Source: Paracidovorax konjaci
GTDB lineage: Bacteria; Pseudomonadota; Gammaproteobacteria; Burkholderiales; Burkholderiaceae_C
Length of the DNA: 64,000 nt
Direction of reading: 5' to 3'
Assembly: GCF_900112675.1 (NCBI RefSeq)
Contig: NZ_FOMQ01000005.1
Location: 1-64,000, forward strand
Shown here: one piece after another, positions 1 to 13,249 of the stretch
How the letters are laid out: each line of letters begins with the position of its first letter
Position numbering within the stretch: the first letter of the stretch is position 1
Program-made: the position numbers and the translations under genes
The notes under the pieces: model-generated
Told to the model about the DNA's origin: nothing
The model's database searches: none
What the model saw: the letters and a program-made list of their open reading frames with translations, nothing else

Positions 1-950
<950 letters not shown>

Positions 951-1173
951 TTTTCAATCTCCAAAGAGCATTGCTTGTGTCAGGGTTTAACGTCTGCACC
1001 CGATTGCTTGTTCGCCCCGCACAAGGCCACAGGACGGCACCGGATCGCAGATTGCAAGAATCTTGCTGCTGTCTTGATCGCTGCCGGCGCTTGCACAACA
1101 AGGGCCGGCAGGGATCTCACTCAAACCAACCAGGAAAGCGGCCGTCGAAACAGCCGCCTCTCCTCTGTGCCAA

Positions 1174-3276
<2,103 letters not shown>

Positions 3277-3358
3277 GATGGTCTTTCGTTAACAGCCAAA
3301 GAGCCCGCCCGCCGGTATGGCGGATCGGGCTCCAGGCCTTCGAGATGAAGGGATGGGC

Positions 3359-3832
3359 TTAGAAGCGGAAGTGGCTGAATGCCTTGTTGGCTTCTGCCAT
3401 GCGGTGCACTTCGTCACGGCGCTTCATCGCACCGCCACGGCCTTCCGTGGCTTCCAGCAGCTCGTTGGCCAGGCGCTGGGCCATGGACTTCTCGCCCCGC
3501 TTGCGGGCGGCTTCCTTGAGCCAACGCATCGACAGGGCCAGGCGACGCACGGGGCGCACTTCGACGGGCACCTGGTAGTTGGCACCACCGACGCGGCGGG
3601 ACTTCACTTCCACCATGGGCTTCACGTTGTTGATGGCAACGGTGAACGCCTCCAGGGGGTCCTTGTCGGGGTGCTTCTTCTGGATCAGTTCCAGGGCGCC
3701 ATAGATGATGCGCTCTGCAACTGCCTTCTTGCCGCCTTCCATGATCACGTTCATGAATTTGGACAGCTCGACGTTGCCGAACTTCGGGTCCGGCAGGATT
3801 TCACGTTTGGGGACTTCGCGACGACGTGGCAT
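3359..3832 (-). CDS. rpsG: 30S ribosomal protein S7
   Basis: S7 binds the 3' major domain of 16S rRNA and nucleates assembly of the 30S head, near the E and P sites. The 157-residue product has the full family length. It starts [20 protein letters not shown] and carries the conserved [15 protein letters not shown] region and the [14 protein letters not shown] loop. It sits 82 bases upstream of fusA and 167 bases downstream of rpsL in the str operon. In enterobacteria S7 represses this operon by binding the rpsL-rpsG spacer; whether that holds here cannot be told by eye. Confidence 0.99.
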   Translation of the reverse strand: MPRRREVPKREILPDPKFGNVELSKFMNVIMEGGKKAVAERIIYGALELIQKKHPDKDPLEAFTVAINNVKPMVEVKSRRVGGANYQVPVEVRPVRRLALSMRWLKEAARKRGEKSMAQRLANELLEATEGRGGAMKRRDEVHRMAEANKAFSHFRF

Positions 3833-3999
3833 TTCTCACCTCTATCTTTGCTTCAGTTGGCGCCTTTCCAGGCACCGCGAGAGCCATTCAGGACTCCCAC
3901 TTACTCGGCCCGCGCAGAACACCTGCGGGTGGGGCCACTACGCTGCTTCACCGCGCCACGCGGGAACAGCACCGAAATTCCTGTGCAAAAGCGCAGGGC

Positions 4000-4377
4000 T
4001 TACTTGGCCTTGGGCTTCTTGGCACCGTACTTGGAACGGGCCTGCTTGCGATCCTTCACGCCTTGCAGGTCCAGGGAACCGCGCACGATGTGGTAACGCA
4101 CACCGGGCAAGTCCTTGACACGACCGCCACGGACCAGCACGACGCTGTGTTCCTGCAGGTTGTGGCCTTCGCCGCCGATGTAGGAGATGACTTCGAAGCC
4201 GTTGGTCAGGCGCACCTTGGCGACCTTCCGCAGAGCGGAGTTAGGCTTCTTGGGCGTCGTGGTGTACACACGGGTGCACACGCCACGGCGCTGTGGAGAG
4301 TTTTGCATCGCGGGGCTTTTGGACTTGGTCGTTTCGACCTCGCGCCCGTGACGCACAAGCTGGTTGATGGTTGGCAT
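4000..4377 (-). CDS. rpsL: 30S ribosomal protein S12
   Basis: S12 sits at the decoding centre of the 30S subunit and controls accuracy; it is the classic target of streptomycin-resistance mutations. The product is 125 residues and full length. It starts [20 protein letters not shown] and contains the invariant [17 protein letters not shown] loop and the [10 protein letters not shown] loop. At the usual resistance positions it reads TPKKPNSAL and [14 protein letters not shown], the wild-type (sensitive) forms. It is the first gene of the str operon, with a recognisable promoter at 4465-4493. Confidence 0.99.
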   Translation of the reverse strand: MPTINQLVRHGREVETTKSKSPAMQNSPQRRGVCTRVYTTTPKKPNSALRKVAKVRLTNGFEVISYIGGEGHNLQEHSVVLVRGGRVKDLPGVRYHIVRGSLDLQGVKDRKQARSKYGAKKPKAK

Positions 4378-4464
4378 GAATCGTCCCTAAACGTGAAAAC
4401 TTCGCCCGATGGATTCGGTTCGGGCAAAGACGTGAATCCCTTCGGAAATTCCGAAAAGCCTTCT

Positions 4465-4493
4465 AATGTATCAGCTTGGCCAGACCGAGGCAA
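4465..4493 (-). promoter_or_regulatory. Probable sigma70 promoter of the str operon
   Basis: Read on the minus strand, TTGCCT (complement of 4488-4493) and TACATT (complement of 4465-4470) are separated by exactly 17 bases. Transcription would start near 4458 and give a leader of about 80 bases before rpsL. The early leader holds a perfect 15-bp palindrome with arms TTCGGAA and TTCCGAA (4441-4455). The pairing of boxes is read directly; promoter activity is inferred. Confidence 0.6.
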
Positions 4494-4533
4494 CAGGCAG
4501 CCCTCTTGCAGAGCGCCGCCCGCCAGGGGACCT

Positions 4534-5715
4534 TCACTTGATCCAGAGCCGGATGGCGTCCCAGGCACGGCCGAAGATGCCGGCCTGCTCGACGGTCTCC
4601 AGGGCAACGAGCGGCACTTCGGCGATAGGCTGCTCGCCCAGCGAGACCTTCAAGGTACCGACGGACTGCCCCTTGGTGAACGGCGCCACCAGCGGATCCT
4701 GGCGCACGATCTGTGTCGTGACCTTGCCGGCAGAGCCCGAGGGCACGGTGACGACGATGGGTTCGGGGCGCCCGATCTTGAGGGTGTTCTGCGTGCCCTT
4801 CCAGACGGCCGGCGTGGCCGCGGGCTGGCCGCCATCGAAAAGCTTGACGGCGTCGTACGCGGTGTAGCCCCAGTTCAGCAGCTTCTGGCTCTCGTTGGCC
4901 CGGGCATTCTCGCTCGCGGTGCCGAGCACGATGGACAGCAGGCGGCGCTGGCCCACATTCGGGAAATCGCGCTTGGACGTGGCCACGAGGCAGTAGCCGG
5001 CCGCCGCGGTGTGCCCGGTTTTGAGGCCATCCACGGTCGGATCGCGGAACAGCAGCGAGTTGCGGTTGGTGCCGTTGGAGGGCGGCGTGCCCGGATAGGC
5101 GTAATGCTTGGTGGAGTAGTAGTGCATGTACTCCGGGAAATCCTTCATGAGCCGCGTCGCGAGCACGCCCAGGTCGCGTGCCGTGGTCGTGTGGCCCGGC
5201 TCCGTGAGGCCTTCGGGGTTCTTGTAGGCCGTGTTCTTCATGCCCAGGGCCTTGGCCTGGTCATTCATGAGCTTCACGAAATTCTCGGCAGAGCCCCCCA
5301 CGCCCTCGGCCAGGGCCATGGATGCATCGTTGCCCGACTGCACGATCATGCCCTTGAGCAGGTCGTCCACCGGCACCTGCATCTTCGGGTCGATGAACAT
5401 GCGCGAGCCGGGCATCTTCCAGGCCAGCGTGCTCACCGGCAGCTTCTGCTCCAGCGTGATCTTCTTGGCGCGCAACGCGTCGAACACCAGGTAGGCCGTC
5501 ATGAGCTTGGTGAGGGAGGCCTGCTCCACCGGAGCGTCGATGTCCTTGGCGGCCAGCACCTGGCCGGCGGTCACGTCCAGCAGCAGGTAATTGCGCGCGG
5601 CGATCTCCGGCGGCTGGGGCACCTGGCCCTGGGCCCAGAGCACGGGGGGCGCGAGCGCGGCCGCCAGGGCAAGAGAGCGCAGCAGGGGCGGAAAGGACTT
5701 CAGGGAAACAAGCAT
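4534..5715 (-). CDS. D-alanyl-D-alanine carboxypeptidase (PBP5/6 type, serine-type)
   Basis: This peptidase removes the terminal D-Ala from peptidoglycan pentapeptides in the periplasm and so limits cross-linking. The 393-residue product has the three penicillin-binding motifs: SLTK at 67-70, SGN at 127-129 and KTG at 232-234. A signal peptide covers about residues 1-28, ending near LWAQG, and the last residues (WDAIRLWIK) look like the amphipathic helix that anchors PBP5-type enzymes. The open frame extends 70 codons further upstream, but the ATG at 5715 starts the signal peptide directly and is preferred. It lies downstream of an alpha/beta hydrolase gene on the same strand. The symbol dacC or dacA is plausible but cannot be decided from sequence alone. 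Confidence 0.95.
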   Translation of the reverse strand: MLVSLKSFPPLLRSLALAAALAPPVLWAQGQVPQPPEIAARNYLLLDVTAGQVLAAKDIDAPVEQASLTKLMTAYLVFDALRAKKITLEQKLPVSTLAWKMPGSRMFIDPKMQVPVDDLLKGMIVQSGNDASMALAEGVGGSAENFVKLMNDQAKALGMKNTAYKNPEGLTEPGHTTTARDLGVLATRLMKDFPEYMHYYSTKHYAYPGTPPSNGTNRNSLLFRDPTVDGLKTGHTAAAGYCLVATSKRDFPNVGQRRLLSIVLGTASENARANESQKLLNWGYTAYDAVKLFDGGQPAATPAVWKGTQNTLKIGRPEPIVVTVPSGSAGKVTTQIVRQDPLVAPFTKGQSVGTLKVSLGEQPIAEVPLVALETVEQAGIFGRAWDAIRLWIK

Positions 5716-5807
5716 TGCGAAACGGTCCGGGAAAAGGGGAAGCGGGGAGCAAAAGCAGATCGGGAAAAGGCGAAGCGGAGCCGACTCGGCGGGAGGGGCG
5801 GAGCGCG

Positions 5808-6449
5808 TCAGGCCTGCGCCGCGAGATGCCGGGCCACGAGGCTCTTGAGCAACGGCAATTGTCCGTGAAAGAAATGCCCGCCGCCGGGCACGACTGTCAC
5901 AGGGAGTGTCTGCGGGCGGGCCCAATCCATGACGGCTGCGAGCGGCACGGTGTCGTCCTGCTCGCCATGCACGACGAGCGTGCGCTCATGCGCCTCCGGG
6001 GGGACGGGGGCGACGGTGAAGCGGCTGGCGGCGGTACCCACGAGCACGGCACGTTCGATGCTGCGGGCACCCCATAGCCGCGCGAGCGCATGGCTGGTGA
6101 CGAAGGCGCCGAAAGAAAAACCCGCCAGCGCGATGGGACCCTGGGGTGCAGCCTGCTCGATCACGGCCAGCAGGTCATCGAGTTCGCCGCGCCCTTCATC
6201 GTGGGTACCGGCCGTGCCGCCCACGCCGCGGAAATTGAACCGCACCGCCGTCCAGCCATGGGCGACGAAGGCACGGGCCAGGGTCTGCACGACCTTGTTG
6301 TCCATGGTGCCGCCGAAAAGCGGATGGGGGTGCGCGATCACGGCGACGCCGCGGGATGCGCTGCCTTCGGCCGGCGCGGCCGCGTCGCGCAGCGCTTCGA
6401 TGGCGCCGGCCGGACCGGAGAAGGTCAGGCGTTCAGTCTGGGCATTCAC
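5808..6449 (-). CDS. Alpha/beta hydrolase (small HPHPLFGG family)
   Basis: A 213-residue cytoplasmic alpha/beta-fold hydrolase of unknown substrate. It has the N-terminal AHPHPLFGGTMDNKV signature typical of a widespread small bacterial subfamily. The nucleophile elbow is GFSFG with Ser112, the acid is probably Asp165 or Asp166 in HGEQDDTVP, and the histidine is His192 in GGGHFFHG. The frame starts at a GTG (complement of 6447-6449); no better ATG exists in frame before the conserved region. It is on the same strand as the flanking ferredoxin and carboxypeptidase genes. Natural substrates of the family are not established. Confidence 0.88.
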   Translation of the reverse strand: MNAQTERLTFSGPAGAIEALRDAAAPAEGSASRGVAVIAHPHPLFGGTMDNKVVQTLARAFVAHGWTAVRFNFRGVGGTAGTHDEGRGELDDLLAVIEQAAPQGPIALAGFSFGAFVTSHALARLWGARSIERAVLVGTAASRFTVAPVPPEAHERTLVVHGEQDDTVPLAAVMDWARPQTLPVTVVPGGGHFFHGQLPLLKSLVARHLAAQA

Positions 6450-6455
6450 GTCGAT

Positions 6456-6504
6456 TTGCTATTAAAAATATAGCTGCAAGCCCAATAAAACCGGCGGCAT
6501 GCAG
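6456..6504. repeat. GCTAT-hairpin intergenic repeat, copy 1
   Basis: A small hairpin with arms GCTAT (6458-6462) and ATAGC (6470-6474) around seven bases is followed by an AT-rich linker and the conserved tail CCGGCGGCAT (6491-6500). The same arrangement recurs at 16188, 28458, 34088, 37335 and 39616. It lies between the hydrolase start and the ferredoxin stop. Confidence 0.75.
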
Positions 6505-6542
6505 CTCAAAACACTGAAAACAACGGGAGGTATGAACCGGGA

Positions 6543-6893
6543 TCAGCGCCCGAGTTCCGGCGGCGTGACGAGCCGCTCGACCACCTGGCCGTTCTTGAGG
6601 TGGGATTCCACGATCTCGTCGATGTCGCTCGTGTCCACGTAGGTGTACCAGGTGCCTTCGGGATAGACGACAGCGATGGGGCCGCCGGCGCAGCGGTCCA
6701 GGCATCCGGCCTTGTTCACGCGCACCTTGCCCGGGCCGGAGAGCTTCTCGGCCTTCACGCGCGCCTTGCAGTGGTCGAAAGCCTCTTTCGCGCCGTGGTG
6801 GGCGCAACTGTCCTCGCCGTTGATGCGCTCGTTGAGGCAGAAGAAGATGTGGCGGGCGTAGTAGCCGCCGGACGTGGGGGTGTCGTCGGTCAT
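6543..6893 (-). CDS. Thioredoxin-like (2Fe-2S) ferredoxin
   Basis: A 116-residue protein of the thioredoxin-fold [2Fe-2S] ferredoxin family, also seen as a module in NADH dehydrogenase 24-kDa subunits. It begins MTDDTPTSGGYYARHIFFCL. The four expected cluster ligands are Cys19, Cys30, Cys64 and Cys68, the last two in GCLDRC. The C-terminal part has the YPEGTWYTYVDTSDIDEIV stretch typical of the family. It is likely a cytoplasmic one-electron carrier; its partner is not evident. The stop of the upstream VanZ-like gene on the same strand is only 9 bases away, so they are probably co-transcribed. Confidence 0.9.
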   Translation of the reverse strand: MTDDTPTSGGYYARHIFFCLNERINGEDSCAHHGAKEAFDHCKARVKAEKLSGPGKVRVNKAGCLDRCAGGPIAVVYPEGTWYTYVDTSDIDEIVESHLKNGQVVERLVTPPELGR

Positions 6894-6902
6894 GGCGGGA
6901 TT

Positions 6903-8021
6903 CTAGGAGGCGGGGAGGACCTGCGCCTCCCTGGCCGGGCGCCGCGCCACCTGCTGCACCACGTAGATCAATGTGGCGTAGGGCCACAGCCAGCCCAGCC
7001 ACTGGCCGATGCCATAGAAGCGGATGAAGCGCCCCTGCTCCCAGGCCAGCAGGGTTTCGGCGAAGTAGGCGCTGGTGGGCGCCTGGTTCAGCAGGTTCAG
7101 GTGCCAGACCAGCACCAGCAGGAGCAGCACCCCCGCAGCCCGGCGCGGCAGCGCGACCAGCAGCAGTGCGGCGACCAGGCCCGCGCCAATGCCTGCGCGC
7201 GTGGGCAAGCCGAGCCACTCCCACGCATGCGCCGGCCCGTAGCTCAGCGCGGCGGACAGCGCGGTCACCCCCACGCCCGCGACCACCATGCCGAGCGCAT
7301 AGGCCACACGGCGGCCGATGGGCCGGATGACGCAGTAGCCCAGCAGGCAGGGGATCAGCAGCCCCAGCAGCACCGCGAGCAGTTCGGCGCCGGGCAGCAG
7401 GGGCTCCAGCGGCGTATCGCGCAGGGGCAGCCATTCCAGGAAGGGGGTGTCGGCCAGCGTATCGGCCAGCGCGGCTTCGAGGCGCTCCCACATCTGTCCC
7501 AGACCGAAAGGTACGGCCGCCGGAAACAGCAGTGCCAGCGGCCAGAGCGCGATGAGCACCAGCGCACCGCTCGCTTCAGGCACGAACCAGCGCGCACGGA
7601 AGCGGCTCCAGCGCGCGATGGCGCCCAGGCGCTCCAGCAGTGCGGCCACGAGTGCGCCCAGCAGCGTGCCGGCCGCATTGAGCAACAGATCCATGTTGGA
7701 GGGCACGCGGCGCGGCAGGTAGATCTGCAGCAGCTCCATGAGCATGGCGAGCATGCCGCCCGAGAGCACGGCGACCGGCACGGCGGAGCGGGGCCAGCCC
7801 GTGCGCAGCAGCGCAAGCGCGAGCAAGAAGCCCAGCGGCGCGTATCCGGCGATGTTGATGTTGACGTCGAACCACGTCCAGTACGGCGGCGGGACGCGCG
7901 CGGTCAGGAAGACGAGTGGCGAGATGCCCTGTTCCCGCCAGCCCTCGAAAGGAAAGAGGCTCGCGAAAACGATGAGCGCCATGTAGATCAGCGCGAGCGG
8001 CCAGGCGGAGGTCTTGTGCAC
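6903..8021 (-). CDS. VanZ-like integral membrane protein
   Basis: A hydrophobic protein of about 372 residues with many membrane segments. The N-terminal third has VanZ-like features: ALIYMALIVFASLFPFEGW, then a WFDVNINIAGYAPLGFLLAL stretch and VPSNMDLLLNAAGTLLGAL, which resemble the conserved Asn/Gly-rich VanZ region. The family was named from a teicoplanin-resistance accessory gene, but its biochemical role is unsettled. A GTG (complement of 8019-8021) is chosen as start because the in-frame sequence further upstream is Cys/Trp-rich and overlaps hemJ. The gene starts 16 bases after hemJ and probably shares its transcript. Confidence 0.8.
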   Translation of the reverse strand: MHKTSAWPLALIYMALIVFASLFPFEGWREQGISPLVFLTARVPPPYWTWFDVNINIAGYAPLGFLLALALLRTGWPRSAVPVAVLSGGMLAMLMELLQIYLPRRVPSNMDLLLNAAGTLLGALVAALLERLGAIARWSRFRARWFVPEASGALVLIALWPLALLFPAAVPFGLGQMWERLEAALADTLADTPFLEWLPLRDTPLEPLLPGAELLAVLLGLLIPCLLGYCVIRPIGRRVAYALGMVVAGVGVTALSAALSYGPAHAWEWLGLPTRAGIGAGLVAALLLVALPRRAAGVLLLLVLVWHLNLLNQAPTSAYFAETLLAWEQGRFIRFYGIGQWLGWLWPYATLIYVVQQVARRPAREAQVLPAS

Positions 8022-8037
8022 GGCGACCGCGCCCGGA

Positions 8038-9557
<1,520 letters not shown>

Positions 9558-9596
9558 GAGCACCATGCCGCCAGAAACAGTGCGCCGGGGGCCACC

Positions 9597-10850
9597 TTGA
9601 CCCAGGACCCCTCCGGCACCGTCCGCATCTTCCACATCCAGCCCCAGGGCGCCCGCGAACTCGACGCCATTCCGCAGCGCATGCCGGCGCAGGGCTTCGT
9701 CTGGATCGCGTGCACGCGCGCGACCTTCGCCGAGCGGTTGCCGGCGCTGCAGTCCGCGCTGCAGGCGCTGGCCGGCCAGCAACTCGTCGACCTGCACGTC
9801 TCCGACCTGCTGAACGCGCAACTGCCATCGCACTACGACTACACCTCGCAGTACGACGTGCTGGTGTTCCGACGCCTGAGCGCCACGCAGTGCGACACCG
9901 GCGAGGTGCCCAGCCTGGCGAGCCTGGCGGGGCTGGCAGCCGCCAAGCGCACGGGGCCACCGGTGCTGCGCCGCATCGACACGAGCCCGGTGGGCTTTGC
10001 CGTGTTCGACCAAGTGCTGCTGTCGGTCCACCCGGACGACTGCACGGTGCGCGACGCATTCGCCGCGCGCCTGCTGACCGCCAACCAGGCGGTCGCGCCC
10101 GCCTCCGCCACGGCCCCTGCGCCGCCCCCGGTGCCCGAGCCTTCCGCGGCCATCGCCACACCGGAGAACCCTCCGTCGGAAACCCTGGCGCGTGAGCTGC
10201 GCACCGGGCCCGTGCCGGGATCGCGCCTGCCGACCAGCCCCGCCGACCTGATGCTGCGCGTGGTCAACCTGATCGTGGACAACTACCTCGACCTGCGCCG
10301 GGAGCTGTCGCGCCAGCTGGACCACTGGCAGGCCGAGCTGCTCAAGCCGCGCGGGCGCTTCGCCAACTGGAGCGCGCTGCTGGATGCGCGGCTCACGCTG
10401 CACCAGCTCGACGAGATCTGCGAAGACCAGCGCGCCGCCGTACAGGACTGGGTCGATACGCTGGAGACCTGGGCGCTGCCCGACAACGTGGTCGCGCTGC
10501 GCGAGCTGGACCTGCTCAAGGTGCGCAGCCGCGACGTGCTGGAGCACATCGAACGCGTGGTGCACCACGTGCGCCGGCTGGAGCAAAGCACCGAGACGGC
10601 CGTGCAGATGCATTTCAGCGTGCAGAGCAACCGCACCAACGACATCATGCGCACCCTCACGGCGCTCACCGCCGTGTTCCTGCCGCTCAACCTCATCGCC
10701 GGCATCTTCGGCATGAATTTCGAATTCATCCCGCTGGTCCACAAGCAGGACGGCTTCTGGTGGGCGATGGGTTCGATGACCGTGATCGCCATCGCGCTCG
10801 TGGCCCTGTTCTGGCGCAAGCGCTACCTCGCCCGGACCGGCCAGCACTGA
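9597..10850 (+). CDS. CorA-family divalent cation transporter
   Basis: A 417-residue inner-membrane channel-type transporter of the CorA/ZntB superfamily. The long N-terminal cytoplasmic part is alpha-helical and carries a Pro/Ala-rich insert near residues 160-205. The C-terminus has two membrane helices with the signature GMN (in GIFGMNFEFIPL) at the end of the first, followed by a short periplasmic loop and a basic tail WRKRYL. The translated frame opens with a TTG at 9597, since the nearby ATG at 9565 is out of frame. Whether it carries Mg2+, Co2+ or Zn2+ cannot be told. A strong hairpin without a T-run follows the stop. Confidence 0.87.
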   Translation: MTQDPSGTVRIFHIQPQGARELDAIPQRMPAQGFVWIACTRATFAERLPALQSALQALAGQQLVDLHVSDLLNAQLPSHYDYTSQYDVLVFRRLSATQCDTGEVPSLASLAGLAAAKRTGPPVLRRIDTSPVGFAVFDQVLLSVHPDDCTVRDAFAARLLTANQAVAPASATAPAPPPVPEPSAAIATPENPPSETLARELRTGPVPGSRLPTSPADLMLRVVNLIVDNYLDLRRELSRQLDHWQAELLKPRGRFANWSALLDARLTLHQLDEICEDQRAAVQDWVDTLETWALPDNVVALRELDLLKVRSRDVLEHIERVVHHVRRLEQSTETAVQMHFSVQSNRTNDIMRTLTALTAVFLPLNLIAGIFGMNFEFIPLVHKQDGFWWAMGSMTVIAIALVALFWRKRYLARTGQH

Positions 10851-10882
10851 CGCGCCGCCGCCCGCATGCGCCGGGCGGCGCG
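10851..10882 (+). terminator. Hairpin after the CorA-type gene (no T-tract)
   Basis: A 9-bp perfect stem, CGCGCCGCC (10851-10859) with GGCGGCGCG (10874-10882), starts right after the stop codon. It has no following T-run, so it may act as a mRNA 3'-end stabiliser rather than an intrinsic terminator. Confidence 0.35.
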
Positions 10883-11036
10883 AGGCCCCTCGCGCAACCC
10901 CCCGCACCGCGCGCTGCCCTCCCCTGGCGGGAGCCGGCACGGCGGATCTGCGGCGGGCGCGCCTTCCTTCCGCTCCCCATCCCCCGCCGTTCAGCGGCGT
11001 GCCATCGCGCCGCGGCAGCGCAGGCAATTGTCAGAC

Positions 11037-11065
11037 TTGACAATAATTGTCTAGTCAATTATTGT
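11037..11065 (+). promoter_or_regulatory. Palindromic operator and promoter of the marR-efflux operon
   Basis: A perfect inverted repeat with 9-bp arms CAATAATTG (11041-11049) and CAATTATTG (11056-11064) surrounds a near-symmetric TCTAGT centre. TTGACA (11037-11042) and TATTGT (11060-11065) are 17 bases apart and would make a promoter inside the palindrome. Such AT-rich palindromes over a promoter are typical sites for autoregulating MarR proteins; binding itself is inferred. Confidence 0.6.
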
Positions 11066-11072
11066 TCAGGCC

Positions 11073-11567
11073 ATGAGTTTGCCGAACGATCCCCTGCTTT
11101 CCTCCGTCGACCCCGAGTTCATCGAACAGAGCGTGGGCTACCAGATGCGCCGCATCGTGAACCTGATGGCCAGCGAAGTGGATCACCGCATGGAGCCCCT
11201 GGGCCTGACGGATGCGCAGTGGCGCCCGCTGCTTCGCCTTTTCCTGGCCCCCGGCCAGGAGAGCACGGTCGCCACGCTGGCGCGCGGTTGCCAGCTCGAC
11301 GCGGGCGGCATGACGCGGCTGCTGGACCGCCTCGAAACCAAGGGCCTGTGCCGCCGCGAGCGGTCGCAGGAAGACCGCCGCGTGGTCAACCTCGCGCTCA
11401 CCGATGAAGGGCTGACCGCCGCGGCCCAGTTGCCCGATCTGCTGATGGATGTCCAGGGCATCGCCCTCGATGGCTTCAGCGACGCGGAGGCGGGCCAGTT
11501 CCGGAAATACCTGGCCCGCATCCACGAAAACCTCGCCGCGCGGCTGGCGCCACCCAGCGGCGAGTAA
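11073..11567 (+). CDS. MarR-family transcriptional regulator
   Basis: A 164-residue dimeric winged-helix regulator of the MarR family. The wHTH core is visible around residues 45-100: LTDAQWRPLLRLF, then VATLARGCQLDAGGMTRLLDRLETKGL as recognition helix, and the wing RSQEDRRVVNLALTDEG with the conserved Asp-Arg-Arg. It is the first gene of an operon with a NodT-type lipoprotein, an EmrA-type adaptor and an EmrB-type pump. It very likely represses this operon from the palindrome just upstream and is released by a phenolic or drug-like ligand. The predicted transcription start is within a few bases of the ATG. Confidence 0.92.
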   Translation: MSLPNDPLLSSVDPEFIEQSVGYQMRRIVNLMASEVDHRMEPLGLTDAQWRPLLRLFLAPGQESTVATLARGCQLDAGGMTRLLDRLETKGLCRRERSQEDRRVVNLALTDEGLTAAAQLPDLLMDVQGIALDGFSDAEAGQFRKYLARIHENLAARLAPPSGE

Positions 11568-11601
11568 GCCGCCGTCCCCTTTCCCGAGAGCACGACACAA
11601 C

Positions 11602-13164
11602 ATGAAAAACCTTCTGGCTCCTTCCTCCACCGCCCCGGCTGCCGTGCCGGAGGCTGCCGGTTTCGCGCCCCGCTGGCATGGCGCGGCGCTGTATTTCGGC
11701 ACGCTGGCCTTCGCTCTGCTGGGCCTCACGGCCTGCGCCGACATGTCGGGCATCGCCCCCCAGGCCCGCATGCGCGATGCGGCCTCGCTGGGGTTGGCGG
11801 CGCACGCCCAGGGCGTCGCGGACGCCGCGCGCAGCTTTGCCGACCCCGCCGTGGCCACCGACTGGTGGCGCGGCTTCGGGGATGCACAGCTCGATGCGCT
11901 CATCGGCCAGGCCCTCGACCAGAGCCCCAACCTGAAGCTTGCCGAGGCGCGCATCGCCCGGGCCCAGGCTTTCACCGAAGCGGCCGCCGCCGCCGACCGG
12001 CCGCAGATCAACGGCAGCCTGGACGCCACGCGCCAGCGCTACAGCGCGAACGCCATCTACCCGCCGCCCCTCGGCGGCAGCACCGAAAACAGCGCCACGG
12101 GCCGCCTCACGGGGAGTTGGGAGCTGGACTTCTTCGGCAAGAACCGTGCGGCCATCGATGCCGCCGTCGGCAGCGCCAATGCCGCCATCGCCGATGCGCA
12201 GGCCGCGCGGCTGCTGCTGGCCACCAACGTCACGCGCCAATACGTGGAGCTGGCGCGCCTGCAGGCCCAGTTGGGCGTGGCCGAACGCACGCTCGCGCAG
12301 CGCGGAGAGACCCTCTCGCTGGTGCGCGACCGCGTGGCCGCCGGGCTGGACACGCGCCTCGAAGAGCGCCAGAGCGAGGGCGGCCTGCCCGAGACGCGCC
12401 AGCAGATCGAAGCCCTGCGCGAGCAGATCGCCCAGGCCCGCAATGCGCTCGACGCGCTCGTGGGCCAGCCGGGCGCCACGCAGGCGCTGGCCGCGCCCGC
12501 GCTGGCGTCGCTCACCCCCGTGGCGCTGCCCGCCACGCTGCCCGCCGACCTGCTGGGCCGGCGGGCCGACATCGCGGCCGCGCGCTGGCGCGTGGAAGCC
12601 GCCACGCAGGATGTGGCCGTGGCGCGCGCGCAGTTCTATCCCAACGTGAGCCTCACCGCGTTCGTGGGCCTGTCCTCCCTCGGCTTCGGCGAATTCCTGC
12701 ATGGCAGCAGCCGCGAGTGGGGCGTGGGCCCGGCGATCCGCCTGCCGATCTTCGAGGCCGGCCGACTGCGCGCCAACCTCCGCGGCAAGGCCGCCGATGC
12801 GGATGCCGCCGTGGAGAGCTACAACGCCGCGCTGCTCGATGCCTTCCACGAGGCCGCCGACCAGATCGCCGCGTCGCGTTCCATCGAGCGCCAGATGGCC
12901 GAGCAGCGCGAGGCGCAGACCGCCGCCGAGAGCGCCTACGCCATCGCGCAGCAGCGCTACAAGGCAGGCCTCGGCAACTACCTGAACGTGCTCACCGCCG
13001 AGACCAGCGTGCTGCTGCAGCGCCGCCAGGCCGTGGACCTGGTCGCACGCCGCCTGGACAACCAGGCCCGGCTGGCACGCGCGCTGGGCGGCGGCTATGC
13101 CGCGGCCGACCCGGTGCTGGCCACCGCCGGCCCGGCCCCGGCCGCCGCGGCCGTGGCGCACTGA
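11602..13164 (+). CDS. NodT/OprM-type outer membrane efflux lipoprotein
   Basis: The outer-membrane channel of a tripartite efflux system (TolC superfamily). The 520-residue product starts MKNLLAPSSTAPAA and has a lipobox LTAC with Cys45 as the expected lipid-modified residue after a hydrophobic stretch, so the mature protein is a lipoprotein. The two repeated outer-membrane-efflux domains follow, with WWRGFGDAQLDALIGQAL at the start of the first and QRYKAGLGNYLNVLTAETS in the second. It lies 34 bases after marR and 85 bases before emrA on the same strand. The unusually long segment before the lipobox is odd but contains no better start. Confidence 0.92.
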   Translation: MKNLLAPSSTAPAAVPEAAGFAPRWHGAALYFGTLAFALLGLTACADMSGIAPQARMRDAASLGLAAHAQGVADAARSFADPAVATDWWRGFGDAQLDALIGQALDQSPNLKLAEARIARAQAFTEAAAAADRPQINGSLDATRQRYSANAIYPPPLGGSTENSATGRLTGSWELDFFGKNRAAIDAAVGSANAAIADAQAARLLLATNVTRQYVELARLQAQLGVAERTLAQRGETLSLVRDRVAAGLDTRLEERQSEGGLPETRQQIEALREQIAQARNALDALVGQPGATQALAAPALASLTPVALPATLPADLLGRRADIAAARWRVEAATQDVAVARAQFYPNVSLTAFVGLSSLGFGEFLHGSSREWGVGPAIRLPIFEAGRLRANLRGKAADADAAVESYNAALLDAFHEAADQIAASRSIERQMAEQREAQTAAESAYAIAQQRYKAGLGNYLNVLTAETSVLLQRRQAVDLVARRLDNQARLARALGGGYAAADPVLATAGPAPAAAAVAH

Positions 13165-13249
13165 CCCCGGCACGCCCGCACACCTTCCCGCTTCCTTTTT
13201 CCCTTCCTTGCAGCGCAGGCCGATGGTGGCCGCGCTGGGAGACACCACC

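Noticed and set aside
951-1173. Possible tRNA or attenuator in the fusA-tuf gap
   Set aside because: No cloverleaf could be drawn. A short GCGGC/GCCGC hairpin near 1138-1162 has only a three-T run.
9565-9596. ATG at 9565 as start of the CorA-type gene
   Set aside because: It is out of frame with the conserved coding sequence; the frame begins with TTG at 9597.
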